64,000 bases of DNA, taken from contig NZ_FZPH01000002.1 in NCBI RefSeq assembly GCF_900188485.1, positions 248,001 through 312,000 on the forward strand, written 5' to 3'. The DNA comes from Asanoa hainanensis. Lineage in GTDB: Bacteria > Actinomycetota > Actinomycetes > Mycobacteriales > Micromonosporaceae. Made by a program: the position numbers and the translations under genes. The notes beneath the pieces are model-generated. The model did no database searches. It was not told the origin of the DNA and saw nothing but the letters and a program-made list of their open reading frames with translations. Position 1 is the first letter of the stretch, and each line of letters opens with the position of its first letter. Of this stretch, positions 46,525 through 55,943 are shown one piece after another.

Positions 46525-47448
46525 TCGGCGTCGATCTCTGCCCAACCGGTTGATCTCCGCGCGTTGGCGCGGCACGGACAATCTCCTCCGTTCAAGATCG
46601 AAACCGGGGGATGGGTTCATGAGCCAGGCTGTCCACGAGGGTCGCCGGACCTATCGACTCCGCGCCGTCGGCGTGGCCGCGATCGTGGCGGTCGGCCTGG
46701 CCGCGGTGAGCCTGGCGTCCGTCGCGGCGCTGTTCTGGGCGATCAAGGTCAGCCTCGACCGCGTGGTGTCCGCCGACGAGTTGGAGACCGCGCGGGCATT
46801 CCAACGCCTCGCGGTGGTCGGCACCTTGGTCTTCACGGCCACCCAGTTCCTTTCGCTGGGGTTGGCCATGATCTGGCTCTGGCGGGCGCGGAAGAACCTC
46901 GACGCCTTCCCGGGCGCGGCACCGAACATGTCGCAGGCCTGGGTCGTCGCCGGTTGGTTCGTTCCGTTCGCCAACTTCGTCGTGCCCGGCCGGATCGCTT
47001 TCAACGTGGCCCGTCAGAGCACCCGCGAGCGGTCGGTGGCCGCCGCCGTCGTCGTCTGGTGGGTCGGCCTGCTGGTGGCGATGTTCGCGTACCGCGCCGG
47101 GGCCGCGTCGGCGGACAGTCGGCGCTACTCCATCGACGTCCTTGACCTGAGGGTCCTGTCGGATTACTACTCCTCGTGGGCGACCACCACCACGGTGGGC
47201 GCCGCCGCGGGCCTCCTCGCCGCCGCCGGGTTCGCCTTCGCGGTCACCCGGATCTCCACGGCCCAGGAGGAACGGATCCACCGTGGCTGGTACGAGGACC
47301 AGAACCGCGCTCTGGCCGCCTCGGCCGCCGGTGAGGACGTGGCCGGCGCCGCCTGATCGGCGTCGATGTCCGGCCAACCGGTTGATCTCCGGTTCGGCGT
47401 CCGGCGCGAGAATCTCCACCGATCAAGATCGAAACGGGGAGATGTGCG
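46519..47448 (+). repeat. First unit of a ~830-bp tandem duplication
   Basis: The block beginning GCCTGATCGGCGTCGAT at 46519 recurs at 47351. It includes the amidase stop region, the ~100-bp spacer with TCAAGATCGAAAC, and the DUF4328 gene. Offsets of 832 bp (spacer) and 830 bp (start codons) match, so a whole transcription unit was duplicated. Confidence 0.8.
46619..47356 (+). CDS. DUF4328-family membrane protein, paralogue 1
   Basis: 245 aa from ATG 46619 (MSQAVHEGRRTYRLRAVG), GGGGGATGG upstream. Five predicted membrane helices; conserved IWLWRARKNLDAFPGA and WVVAGWFVPFANFVVPGR, and RISTAQEERIHRG near the C-terminus. Function of DUF4328 is unknown. About half identical to paralogue 2 and with the same flanking sequence. 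Confidence 0.85.
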   Translation: MSQAVHEGRRTYRLRAVGVAAIVAVGLAAVSLASVAALFWAIKVSLDRVVSADELETARAFQRLAVVGTLVFTATQFLSLGLAMIWLWRARKNLDAFPGAAPNMSQAWVVAGWFVPFANFVVPGRIAFNVARQSTRERSVAAAVVVWWVGLLVAMFAYRAGAASADSRRYSIDVLDLRVLSDYYSSWATTTTVGAAAGLLAAAGFAFAVTRISTAQEERIHRGWYEDQNRALAASAAGEDVAGAA

Positions 47449-48798
47449 ATGAGCCAGGCTGTCTTCGAAGGTCATAAGACGTATCGGAACCGCGGCGTCG
47501 GTGTGGCCGCGATCGTCGTGGTCGGCCTGAGCGCGCTTTCGATCGTGATCGTCACGGTGTTGTGCTGGGTGATCAAGATCAGCATCGACCGGGGCGGGTC
47601 CGCCGCCAACCTCGACACCGCCTCGACCCTGGAGCGTGTCGCCGGGGTGGCCGCCATCCCCTACAGCATCTTCCAGCTCGCGGCGCTGGTGCTGACGATC
47701 GTCTGGCTCTGGCGGGCACGAAAGAACCTCGACGCCTTCCCGGACGCGAAACCGTCGCTCGGCGCCGGCTGGACCATCGGCGGCTGGTTCCTGCCGATCG
47801 CCAACCTCATCGTGCCCGGCCGGATCATGGCGAACGCAGCCCGGGAAAGCACCCAGAACCGCTGGGTCACCCGGGTGGCGGTCATCTGGTGGATCGCATT
47901 GCTGGTCACGTGGGCCGCCGACCGCGTCGGAAACCTGTGGGCCGAGAACGCGCTCTACACCTCGGACATCCTCGACCTGGAGATGCTGTCCGACTACTAC
48001 GGCGAACTGGCCCGCGCGAACACCGTGGCCGCCGCCGCGGGGGTCATCGCCGCGGCGGCGTTCGCCTTCACCGTCTCACGCGTCTCCGCGGCGCAGGAGG
48101 AGCGGATCCACCGCGGCTGGTACGAGGAGCAGAACCGCGCCCTGGCCGCCGCCGCTCCGGCGTTGCGGGAAGGCGACGAGCCATCGAACTCTCCGGCCGC
48201 GTCCGGGGTGGGACAGGTGGCGGAGTCGGTCGGCTCAGAGCGGTGGGACCCTACGGCCTCGTCTGAGGCGGGCCAGGCGGCGGAGCCGGTGGGCGCGGAG
48301 CGGTCGGATCCTGCGGCCGCGTCCCCTGCGGGCCAGGCGGCCGAGCCGGTGGGCGCGGACCAGCGGGATCCTGCGGCCGCGTCGGCAGGGGTCCAGGTTG
48401 CGGAGCCGGTTGGCGCGGTGCGGCGGGACCCTTCAGCCCCGTCCGGGGCGGGCCAGGCGGCGGAGCCGGTGGGCGCGGAGCGATCGGACCCCACGGCCTC
48501 GGCTGAGCCGGGCCAGGCGGCGGAGCCGGGAGGCGCGGAGCGATCGGACGCCACGGCCTCGTCTGAGGCGGGCCAGGCGGCGGAGCCGGTGGGCACGGGC
48601 GCGGACTCGGGAGGCTTGGGCGTCGGCCCGGATCAGGTCGGCGTCGGCGGAGATCCGGCTAGCTCGGCCACCGTCGGCGGAGGGTCGGCTCAACCGATCG
48701 AGGCCGCCGTGGACCAACCGTCCGCCGGTGCAGTGACCGGTGTAACACCACGGGCCGCCGCGCCGGGCGCCGATGGAAGTGCGACCATCGGGGCATGA
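47449..48798 (+). CDS. DUF4328-family membrane protein, paralogue 2, with C-terminal 20-residue repeats
   Basis: 449 aa from ATG 47449 (MSQAVFEGHKTYRNRGVG). Residues 1-245 match paralogue 1, including VWLWRARKNLDAFPDA and GWFLPIANLIVPGR. A further ~200 residues form a repeat tail: six full 20-residue units of the type GQAAEPVGAERSDPTASSEA plus a partial seventh. Tail composition (Ala, Gly, Pro, Glu) suggests a flexible stalk. Its stop overlaps the ilvA start as ATGA. Confidence 0.85.
   Translation: MSQAVFEGHKTYRNRGVGVAAIVVVGLSALSIVIVTVLCWVIKISIDRGGSAANLDTASTLERVAGVAAIPYSIFQLAALVLTIVWLWRARKNLDAFPDAKPSLGAGWTIGGWFLPIANLIVPGRIMANAARESTQNRWVTRVAVIWWIALLVTWAADRVGNLWAENALYTSDILDLEMLSDYYGELARANTVAAAAGVIAAAAFAFTVSRVSAAQEERIHRGWYEEQNRALAAAAPALREGDEPSNSPAASGVGQVAESVGSERWDPTASSEAGQAAEPVGAERSDPAAASPAGQAAEPVGADQRDPAAASAGVQVAEPVGAVRRDPSAPSGAGQAAEPVGAERSDPTASAEPGQAAEPGGAERSDATASSEAGQAAEPVGTGADSGGLGVGPDQVGVGGDPASSATVGGGSAQPIEAAVDQPSAGAVTGVTPRAAAPGADGSATIGA
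48211..48600 (+). repeat. 60-bp tandem repeat inside the DUF4328 paralogue 2 tail
   Basis: Units start at 48211, 48271, 48331, 48391, 48451 and 48511, with a truncated seventh at 48571. Each encodes 20 residues beginning G(Q)xAEPVG. The exact 60-bp period keeps the frame. Confidence 0.93.
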
Positions 48799-50006
48799 CG
48801 GACCTTGTCGGGCTGGCCGACGTCGAGGCGGCGCGCGAGCTGCTGGCCGGCGTCGTGCGTACCACGCCGCTGGAACCCTCCCGCCCGCTGAGCGCCCGCC
48901 TCGGCGGCCCGGGCTGGCTCAAGTGCGAGAACCTGCAACGCGCCGGCTCGTACAAGGTTCGCGGAGCGTACGTCCGGATCGCCCGCCTCACCGACGCCGA
49001 GCGCGCCCGCGGCGTGGTGGCGGCCAGCGCCGGCAACCACGCTCAGGGCGTCGCGCTCGCCGCCGAGATGCTCGGCACCAGTGCCACCGTCTTCATGCCC
49101 GAGGGCGCACCGCTGCCCAAGGTCGCGGCGACCAAGGGCTACGGCGCGGCGATCGAGCTGGTCGGCGCCACGGTCGACGAGTCGCTGGTCGCGGCCAAGG
49201 AGTTCGCCGACCGTACCGGCGCGGTGTTCATCCACCCCTTCGACCACCCCGACGTGATCGCCGGGCAGGGCACCGTCGCCCTGGAGATCCTCGAACAGTG
49301 CCCGCAGGTACGCACGATCGTGACCGGGGTCGGCGGCGGCGGCCTGGTGTCCGGGCTGGCCGTGGCGGCGAAGGCGATCAATCCGCACGTACGCGTGATC
49401 GGGGTGCAGGCGGCCAACGCCGCCGCGTTCCCGCCCTCGCTGGTCGCGGGCACGCCGACCCGGCTGCCGAGCTTCTCGACGATCGCCGACGGCATCGCGG
49501 TCGGCTGCCCGGGCGAGATCACCTTCGCGCACGTCGAGAAGCTGGTCGACGAGATCGTCACGGTGACCGAGGAGGACATCTCCCGGGCGCTGCTGATGCT
49601 GCTCGAGCGCGGCAAGATGGTCGTCGAGCCGGCCGGCGCGGTCGGCGTCGCGGCCCTGCTCGCCGGCGTCGTGGAGGCCGAGCCGCCGACCGTCGCGGTC
49701 GTCTCGGGCGGCAACATCGACCCGCTGCTGCTGATGCGGGTGATCGAGCACGGCCTGGCCGCGGCCGACCGGTTCCTGCGGATCACGGTGCGCTGCACGG
49801 ACCGGCCGGGGCAGCTCGCCAACCTGCTGGGCCAGATCGCCGACCAGCACGCCAACGTGGTCGACGTCGTCCACCAGCGGCAGAACCCACACCTGCGGCT
49901 CGGCGAGGTCGAGGTCGCGCTCTCCGTGGAGACCCGCGGATCGGAACATTCCGACCAGGTGGTCGGTGCGTTGCGCGGCAGTGGGTACGTAGTCTCGTTC
50001 GCGTGA
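48795..50006 (+). CDS. ilvA: Threonine ammonia-lyase (dehydratase)
   Basis: 403 aa. PLP fold-type II: K54 in RAGSYKVRGAYVR, ASAGNHAQGVA, GVGGGGLVSGLAV; C-terminal ACT domain about 325-403 (LRITVRCTDRPGQLANLLG). It converts threonine to 2-oxobutyrate. The single ACT and length fit the shorter form, which can be biosynthetic or catabolic. ATG 48795 overlaps the DUF4328 stop and the stop overlaps the GNAT start, an unusual coupling. Confidence 0.93.
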   Translation: MTDLVGLADVEAARELLAGVVRTTPLEPSRPLSARLGGPGWLKCENLQRAGSYKVRGAYVRIARLTDAERARGVVAASAGNHAQGVALAAEMLGTSATVFMPEGAPLPKVAATKGYGAAIELVGATVDESLVAAKEFADRTGAVFIHPFDHPDVIAGQGTVALEILEQCPQVRTIVTGVGGGGLVSGLAVAAKAINPHVRVIGVQAANAAAFPPSLVAGTPTRLPSFSTIADGIAVGCPGEITFAHVEKLVDEIVTVTEEDISRALLMLLERGKMVVEPAGAVGVAALLAGVVEAEPPTVAVVSGGNIDPLLLMRVIEHGLAAADRFLRITVRCTDRPGQLANLLGQIADQHANVVDVVHQRQNPHLRLGEVEVALSVETRGSEHSDQVVGALRGSGYVVSFA

Positions 50007-50560
50007 GTGCCTTCGCGGCGTACGAGCCGGGTCGCCGCACCAAAGGCGGCGAGCCGGTGCCGGTGCGCCGCGGCACTATCGCCGACGTGCCCGGCTGTGT
50101 GGAGCTGGCAGCCGTCGTGGCCGGGCTCGACCCGGTCCAGTGGACCCGCAGCCTGACCGCCAGCGCGACCGACCAGGAACGGATGCTGCACGTCGCCGAG
50201 GATGCCGGGCGGATCGTCGGATATGCCCGGTCGGCGGAGTACGCCCCTCCAAAGGACGCACCGCGCAACGCCGCACCGGCCGGCTGGTATCTGCTCGGGA
50301 TCGTGGTGGACCCGGCCTATCGCCGACGTGGCATCGGCCGGGCGCTCACCACCGCGCGGATGACCGCGATCGCGGAGCGCGCCGACGCGGTCTGGTATTT
50401 CGCGAACGCCCGCAACCGCGCGTCCCTGGACCTGCACACGGTGCTGGGGTTCGTCGAGGTGACCCGGGACTTCTGGTTTCCGGACCTGACCTTCGACGGC
50501 GGTGCGGGCGTCGGCGTGCTGTGTCGCGCCCCGCTCAGCCCTCGAAAGGCGCGAACTTGA
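50003..50560 (+). CDS. GNAT-family acetyltransferase
   Basis: 185 aa from GTG 50003 (MSAFAAYEPGRRTKGG). GNAT core GIVVDPAYRRRGIGRALTTARM and NRASLDLHTVLGFVEV. Overlaps the ilvA stop by 4 nt, so translated with it. Converges on greA, overlapping by 26 nt. Substrate unknown. Confidence 0.88.
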   Translation: MSAFAAYEPGRRTKGGEPVPVRRGTIADVPGCVELAAVVAGLDPVQWTRSLTASATDQERMLHVAEDAGRIVGYARSAEYAPPKDAPRNAAPAGWYLLGIVVDPAYRRRGIGRALTTARMTAIAERADAVWYFANARNRASLDLHTVLGFVEVTRDFWFPDLTFDGGAGVGVLCRAPLSPRKART

Positions 50561-51035
50561 CGACGGTGACCTTGATGTCGGCGCCGCTCGGGGCCGTGTA
50601 GGTCACGGTGTCGCCGTTGTGCGCGCCGAGGATCGCCTTGCCGAGCGCCGACTCCGGGCTGTAGACGGTCAGGTCGGTGGTCGCCGAGATCTCGCGCGAG
50701 CCGAGCAGGAACGTCTCGGTGTCGCTGGCGTCGTCGTCGAAGTGGATCGTCACCACGGTGCCCGGCGCGACGGCGTCGGCGGTGGGAGCATCGCCGACCT
50801 GCGCGGTGCGCAGCAACTCCTTGAGGTAGCTGATCCGGTGCTCCTGCTTGCCCTGCTCTTCACGCGCGGCGTGGTAGCCACCGTTCTCGCGCAGGTCGCC
50901 TTCCTCGCGGCGGGCGTTGATCTCGGCGGCGATCACCGGGCGGGCCTTGATCAGCTCGTCGAGTTCCGCCTGGAGCCGGTCATGCGCGTCCTGGGACAAC
51001 CAGGTGACGGGAGTCCCGCGGTCGGTCGTGGACAC
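50535..51035 (-). CDS. greA: Transcription elongation factor GreA
   Basis: 166 aa from GTG 51035, AAGGAGA upstream. N-terminal coiled coil with WLSQDAHDRLQAELDEL and the loop RREEGDLRENGGYHAAREE carrying the acidic tip residues, then the FKBP-like C-terminal domain (SPESALGKAILGAHNGD). It rescues backtracked RNA polymerase. The adjacent mca upstream is typical actinobacterial synteny. Confidence 0.96.
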   Translation of the reverse strand: MSTTDRGTPVTWLSQDAHDRLQAELDELIKARPVIAAEINARREEGDLRENGGYHAAREEQGKQEHRISYLKELLRTAQVGDAPTADAVAPGTVVTIHFDDDASDTETFLLGSREISATTDLTVYSPESALGKAILGAHNGDTVTYTAPSGADIKVTVVKFAPFEG

Positions 51036-51122
51036 AGACGATCTCCTTGGGTGGCGGGTGACAAGTACGAACTTCCAACTTACCAGCGATCGACCAACGG
51101 GTGTCGCGCCCGAAACACCCGT

Positions 51123-51578
51123 TTATTGCGCGGGTACGCAGCGCAGCACTTCTCCGATGAATGGCTCAGCGGTCGTGACCAGGCGTTCGGTGACCGTTGT
51201 GGTCGCACCGTCGCCGGAGCTCTCCTGGACCCGAACCTCCTGCCGGCCGACCTCCGAGCCGTCTTTCGCGCGCGCCCGCAGGACGCAGGTCGCCTGCCCA
51301 CCTTCTGGGATCGTGACCCGGAACGTCAGCGTGAGCCCGGCGTCGCTGATGTCGGTGTACGTCACTACCTGGGCGTCGTACGCCGGGTCGCCGTAGTTTT
51401 TGTATAGCCGGATCGACACGAGCACGCCGACCACCACGACGACCAGGGCCAGACCGGCGACGACCAGCGGCCGGCGGCGCCGCGGCTCGCGCCGGCGGCC
51501 GTAGCGGCCGGGCGGGAACACGGGCGCGGGTGGCGTGGTTGCTGTGGCTGGAGTCGGAGTCTCGGTCAACGGGGGCAC
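51123..51578 (-). CDS. DUF4307 membrane protein
   Basis: 151 aa from GTG 51578; ATG 51617 is an alternative that adds 13 residues. A basic cytoplasmic segment (PPGRYGRRREPRRRR), one helix (LVVAGLALVVVVVGVLVS) and an external beta-rich domain with two Cys (ATCVLRARA and RCVPAQ) that may form a disulfide. DUF4307 genes normally lie between mca and greA, as here. Function unknown. Confidence 0.85.
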   Translation of the reverse strand: MPPLTETPTPATATTPPAPVFPPGRYGRRREPRRRRPLVVAGLALVVVVVGVLVSIRLYKNYGDPAYDAQVVTYTDISDAGLTLTFRVTIPEGGQATCVLRARAKDGSEVGRQEVRVQESSGDGATTTVTERLVTTAEPFIGEVLRCVPAQ

Positions 51579-51692
51579 CCCTGTGGCTAGGTCCCGGCGA
51601 AATCTTGTCGGTGGCATCGGCCAGAATGGCAGGGTTCCATCCTCGCAGCCGAGGATGAGCAGGCCCGAGGCAGGTTCGAGGGGGAGCAGTTC

Positions 51693-52574
51693 GTGGCAGA
51701 GCAGTTGCGTCTGATGGCCGTGCACGCCCATCCGGACGACGAGTCCAGCAAGGGTGCCGCGTCGGCCGCGCGCTATGTGGCTGAAGGGGTCGACGTGCTG
51801 GTCGCGACCTGCACGGGCGGTGAGCGCGGCAGCGTGCTCAACCCCAAGCTCGACCGGCCCGACGTCTGGGAGAACATCGCCGAGATCCGCCGCGCCGAGA
51901 TGGACGCCGCGCGGGCGATCCTCGGCGTCAAGCAGGCCTGGCTGGGCTTCGTCGACTCGGGCCTACCCGAGGGCGACCCGCTGCCGCCACTGTCGGAGGG
52001 GTGCTTCGCGCTCGAGCCGCTCGAGGTGGCCACGGCTCCGCTGGTGCGGCTGATGCGCGAGTTCCGGCCGCACGTGGTGACCACCTACGACGAGAACGGT
52101 GGCTACCCGCACCCCGACCACATCATGTGTCACAAGGTCAGCGTGGCGGCGTTCGACGCGGCCGGCGACCCCGAGCGCTACCCCGACCTGGGTGAGCCGT
52201 GGCAGCCGCTCAAGCTCTACTACAACATCGGCTGGAGCCGGGCCCGGCTGGTCGCGACCCACGAGGCGATGCTGGCCGCGGGCCTCGAGTCGCCCTACAC
52301 CGACTGGCTCAAAGAGTGGGACAAGCGCGAAGACAAGGGCGACCGGGTCACCACCCGCGTCGAGTGCGGCGAATACTTCGAGACCCGCGACGACGCGCTG
52401 CGGGCACACGCCACCCAGGTCGACCCTGACGGAGCGTGGTTCCGGGTGCCGCTCGACCTGCAGCGCAAGGTCTGGCCGACCGAAGACTTCGAGCTGGTCA
52501 AGTCGCTGGTCGACAGCCCGGTGCCCGAGTCAGACCTGTTCGCGGGTGTACGGGAGGCGGTGCGCGCCGCCTGA
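51693..52574 (+). CDS. mca: Mycothiol S-conjugate amidase
   Basis: 293 aa from GTG 51693. LmbE-type zinc site: [13 protein letters not shown] (H13, D16) and [12 protein letters not shown]. It cuts mycothiol conjugates so that the mercapturate is exported, a detoxification step specific to actinobacteria. The C-terminal [11 protein letters not shown] region fits Mca rather than MshB. Divergent from the DUF4307 gene. Confidence 0.95.
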   Translation: MAEQLRLMAVHAHPDDESSKGAASAARYVAEGVDVLVATCTGGERGSVLNPKLDRPDVWENIAEIRRAEMDAARAILGVKQAWLGFVDSGLPEGDPLPPLSEGCFALEPLEVATAPLVRLMREFRPHVVTTYDENGGYPHPDHIMCHKVSVAAFDAAGDPERYPDLGEPWQPLKLYYNIGWSRARLVATHEAMLAAGLESPYTDWLKEWDKREDKGDRVTTRVECGEYFETRDDALRAHATQVDPDGAWFRVPLDLQRKVWPTEDFELVKSLVDSPVPESDLFAGVREAVRAA

Positions 52575-52635
52575 GCGCACGGGCGTAGCGTGAAGGGCCG
52601 CTGCCGACCCCCGGGCGAGAAGGAGTGTGCCGCCG

Positions 52636-52884
52636 ATGCGGACTGTCGTCGACGTGCTCGCGGTCAACAACTTCGGTGACACCCGGGAGGGCGGGCTGGC
52701 CGGCCCGATGGGGCTGCTGCTGATCATCCTGTTGGGCACCGCGACGGTTCTGCTGATCCGCAACATGAACAGCCGCCTCAAGCGGCTGCCCGAGCGGTTC
52801 CCCGGACCGGATGACAGTGTCGTGGATCCGACCACCACGAAATCTGTCGCAGCGAAACCATCTGACCCGATTGACCGTTCCTGA
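52636..52884 (+). CDS. Small single-helix membrane protein
   Basis: 82 aa from ATG 52636 with AGAAGGAG ten nt upstream. One helix (MGLLLIILLGTATVLLIRNM) at about 25-45 and a short basic, Pro-rich cytoplasmic tail. Small proteins of this form often follow mca in actinobacteria. No function known. Confidence 0.75.
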   Translation: MRTVVDVLAVNNFGDTREGGLAGPMGLLLIILLGTATVLLIRNMNSRLKRLPERFPGPDDSVVDPTTTKSVAAKPSDPIDRS

Positions 52885-53143
52885 CTACTCCTGGATTCGT
52901 TCCAGACTGGGCAATCCGGTGCTGACCAGGCACGACGGCACCCATTGACGGCCAAACCAGACGTCTGACCCCTGTTGCGCCCACTCGGATTGGCTTAGCC
53001 TTCCGCCGTGGGGACCCGTGTGGGTTTCCGTGGCGTGCGCGGAAGGGGGCGCCGATGACGATCGCCGGCCGCTCCCGGCATGATCTGTCGTTTGCCGATC
53101 ATCGCCCCGCTCGCGTCGACCGTCCCGTGGGCGGGAGTTGGCG

Positions 53144-55669
53144 ATGAGCGCGCTGCGCGCGGGCATCGACCGCGTCGCCCGGAGCACCGGCGCGGCAGAA
53201 GTGCCCGCCCGGGCGTACGCCTTCACCGGTCTGCTCGTGGTCCTCGCCGTCGTCGCGACGATCGGCGGGCTGCTCTGGCCGGCGTTCCTGCGCGAAGGCG
53301 ACCCGCTGCCGCCGGCCGCCCGCTTCGGCATCGCCTGCGGCCTGATGGCGCTGGCTCAGCTCGCCAGCCTCCGACTACGCATCGGCTCCGGGCGACTATC
53401 CGTCACCTGGGGCGAGGCCGGGCTCATCATCGGCCTCTACGCCGCACCATCGGGCTGGCTGCCGGCCGCCACCTTCGCCGGCACGTTCGCCGCCTGGCTG
53501 CTCATGTCGGTCTTCGCGAAGCTCCGCACGCCGCTCGAGGTCGTGTTCATCGCGGCCAGCCAGACCGTCGCCGTCGCCGGCGCCGTCACGGTTGCCTGCC
53601 TGCTCGCCGACCCGATCGGCGCACCGCTCACCCCGCACCTCGCCGCGGCCCTGATCCTCGGCGCCCTGACCTATCTGCTGGTCGGCGCGCTGCTCGCGGT
53701 GCTCTTCCTGCGTCTCGTGCACGGCGTCCCCGTCTTCGCGACCCTCGTGCGCGCCCTCAACGACAAGCTGCTGATGTTCATCGGCAACGTCGTCGTCGGC
53801 CTCGCCGTGGTCGCCATGGTCCACTCCGATCCGGCCTGGCTGTTCCTGCTCCCGCCCGCGCTCTGGCTGCTCCAGCAGACCTACGGGCAGCGGCTGCGAG
53901 CCGCCGACGAGCGCCGCGCCTGGGAAGAGTTCGCCGGCGCGACCAGCGCCCTGAAGAAGCTCGACGAAGACGAGGTCGCCACGGCCGGGGTCGCCGGCGC
54001 GCTGCGCCTGCTGGTCGCCGAGCGGGTCGACCTCGACGTCGTCCGGATGGACGGCGGCTGGCGGCGCTACTACGGCGACGCCGACGGCGGCAGCGGTGCG
54101 ACGGACGTCGACGAACGCCCGGCCACCGAGGGCGACGACTCCACGCTCGTCCGCGAGCTCACCGTCCGCGGCCAGCTTGTCGGGCAGATCCGGGTCGCGC
54201 TGCCGAGGCCCACCCTGCCGTCCGCCCGCGACGAGTTCGCCCTGCGGTCCTTCGGCGACACCCTGGCGGTCGCCCTGCACGACGCCGTCACCCACCGCGC
54301 GTGGTCGCTGCTCCAGGAACGCTCGTCGTACGACGCCGTGCACGACGCACCGACCGGCCTGCTCAACCGGGCCGCCGTGGTGGCACAGGGCGACGCGGCC
54401 CTGCGCAAGCTCGGCCGCGACCACCCCATCGCGCTGCTGGTCGTCGACATCAACCGCTTCCGCGCCGTCAACGACACCCTGGGCCACGCCGCCGGCGACG
54501 AGCTGCTCGCCGCCACCGCGACCCGGATGAACACGCTGACCGGCCCGGGCGAGCTGCTCGGCCGCCTCGGCGGCGACCAGTTCGCGCTGCTGATCGCCGG
54601 GCCCGAGCGGATGACCACCTCCCGCGCGCTGGACCGGGCCGACGAGATGGTCGACGCTGTCGCGGCGACCACCGAGGTCCAGGGCATCTCCCTCGCGGTC
54701 GAGGCGTCGGCGGGCGTCGTGGTCGTCGCGGCGGGCGGGGCCAACATGGGAGAGCTGCTCCGCCGGGCCGACATCGCGCTCCGCCAGGCCAAGGAGGGTG
54801 GGGGCGGCAACACCGCCTGCTACGACCCCAGCCGCGACGAGAGCAGCACCGACCAGCTCACGCTGCTGTCGGAGCTCCGCGAGGCGCTCGAGGCCGAGGA
54901 CCAGCTCGTGCTCGCGCTGCAGCCGGCGGTCGACCTGACCACGGGCGCGCCGACCGGAGTCGAGGCCCTGATCCGCTGGCGCCACCCCCGCCGAGGCATC
55001 CTCAAGCCCGGCGACTTCGTCCGCGCCGCCGAGGACAGCGACCTGCTCGGAGCCTTCACGCTGTACGTGATCGACCGTGCCCTGCGCGTCGCCGCCGACG
55101 TGGCCGCACACGACATGGACGTCCCGATCGCGGTCAACCTCTCGGCACACAACCTGCTCGACCAGCACCTGCCGGCCGCCGTCGCCGAGCTCCTCCGCCA
55201 GCACAACGTGGGGCCCGACCGCCTGGTCTTCGAGATCACCGAAACCGTGGTGATGAGCGACCAGGAGGTCATCGACGAGGTCCTGGCGGGGTTGCGCTCG
55301 ATGGGCATCCGGATCGCCCTGGACGACTTCGGCACCGGGTACTCGTCTTTGGCCTTCCTCGAACGGGTGCCGGTCGACGAGGTCAAAGTGGACCGCTCGT
55401 TCGTGATGCGCATGGCCGAGTCTCCCCAGGCCGCCGCGATCGTCCGCTTCACGATCAACCTCGGCCAGGAGTTGGGGTTGCGCGTCGTGGCCGAGGGCGT
55501 CGAGACTGCGGCCCAGCGCGCGGCCCTGGAGAACCTTGGCTGCGCGGCGGCGCAGGGCTACCACTTCTTCAAGCCGATGCCCGCTGACAAGATCGTGGCC
55601 GTTCTTAGTCAGCTCACTGATTCGGCTCGCGCCAAGGTCTTTCCGCTTCGCGCCGATGGGTCCGCTTGA
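53144..55669 (+). CDS. Membrane-bound diguanylate cyclase/phosphodiesterase (degenerate GGDEF, intact EAL)
   Basis: 841 aa from ATG 53144; GGGAG upstream. Membrane domain of about six helices (24-220), a GAF-like linker (~255-380), then GGDEF with the signature changed to GGDQF (476-480), so cyclase activity is doubtful, and an EAL domain with E607-A-L in VEALIRWRHPRRG, NLSAHNLLDQ, EITETVVMS, DDFGTGYSSLAFLE and VAEGVETAAQ. Probably a c-di-GMP phosphodiesterase. Not in an operon. Confidence 0.93.
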   Translation: MSALRAGIDRVARSTGAAEVPARAYAFTGLLVVLAVVATIGGLLWPAFLREGDPLPPAARFGIACGLMALAQLASLRLRIGSGRLSVTWGEAGLIIGLYAAPSGWLPAATFAGTFAAWLLMSVFAKLRTPLEVVFIAASQTVAVAGAVTVACLLADPIGAPLTPHLAAALILGALTYLLVGALLAVLFLRLVHGVPVFATLVRALNDKLLMFIGNVVVGLAVVAMVHSDPAWLFLLPPALWLLQQTYGQRLRAADERRAWEEFAGATSALKKLDEDEVATAGVAGALRLLVAERVDLDVVRMDGGWRRYYGDADGGSGATDVDERPATEGDDSTLVRELTVRGQLVGQIRVALPRPTLPSARDEFALRSFGDTLAVALHDAVTHRAWSLLQERSSYDAVHDAPTGLLNRAAVVAQGDAALRKLGRDHPIALLVVDINRFRAVNDTLGHAAGDELLAATATRMNTLTGPGELLGRLGGDQFALLIAGPERMTTSRALDRADEMVDAVAATTEVQGISLAVEASAGVVVVAAGGANMGELLRRADIALRQAKEGGGGNTACYDPSRDESSTDQLTLLSELREALEAEDQLVLALQPAVDLTTGAPTGVEALIRWRHPRRGILKPGDFVRAAEDSDLLGAFTLYVIDRALRVAADVAAHDMDVPIAVNLSAHNLLDQHLPAAVAELLRQHNVGPDRLVFEITETVVMSDQEVIDEVLAGLRSMGIRIALDDFGTGYSSLAFLERVPVDEVKVDRSFVMRMAESPQAAAIVRFTINLGQELGLRVVAEGVETAAQRAALENLGCAAAQGYHFFKPMPADKIVAVLSQLTDSARAKVFPLRADGSA

Positions 55670-55729
55670 TTCCACGATCGGTCGCCGCTCGCGTTGATCG
55701 GGTGTCGGTTCGTCGTTGGTCGCGGTCTA

Positions 55730-55813
55730 GGGCGGGGGAGAATTTTGCGAGTGCCGACAGGCCGCAGAGAGCGCGACCTCTATAGTCGGCATTCGCAATA
55801 TCCTCCCCCGCCC
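55730..55813. repeat. 84-bp imperfect inverted repeat element
   Basis: 29-nt arms (55730-55758 and 55785-55813) match at 26/29 positions, starting GGGCGGGGGAG, around a 26-nt loop. It begins 60 nt past the EAL gene stop. It looks like a small MITE-like element or a large bidirectional terminator; no second copy is in this window. Confidence 0.85.
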
Positions 55814-55943
55814 TGACCCAGCTCAGCGTTGGTCGACTCCGGTTCCTGGTCGTGGGACACAGTCCATTGGCTGATCTCCGCTGTGCGCGATCAGCGGCGG
55901 CTGATGTTTTGGGGCTGCCGCCGGGTTGTCGGTGGTCCCCACA

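Noticed and set aside
48211-48600. CRISPR-like array
   Set aside because: Units are contiguous 60-bp coding repeats without spacers.
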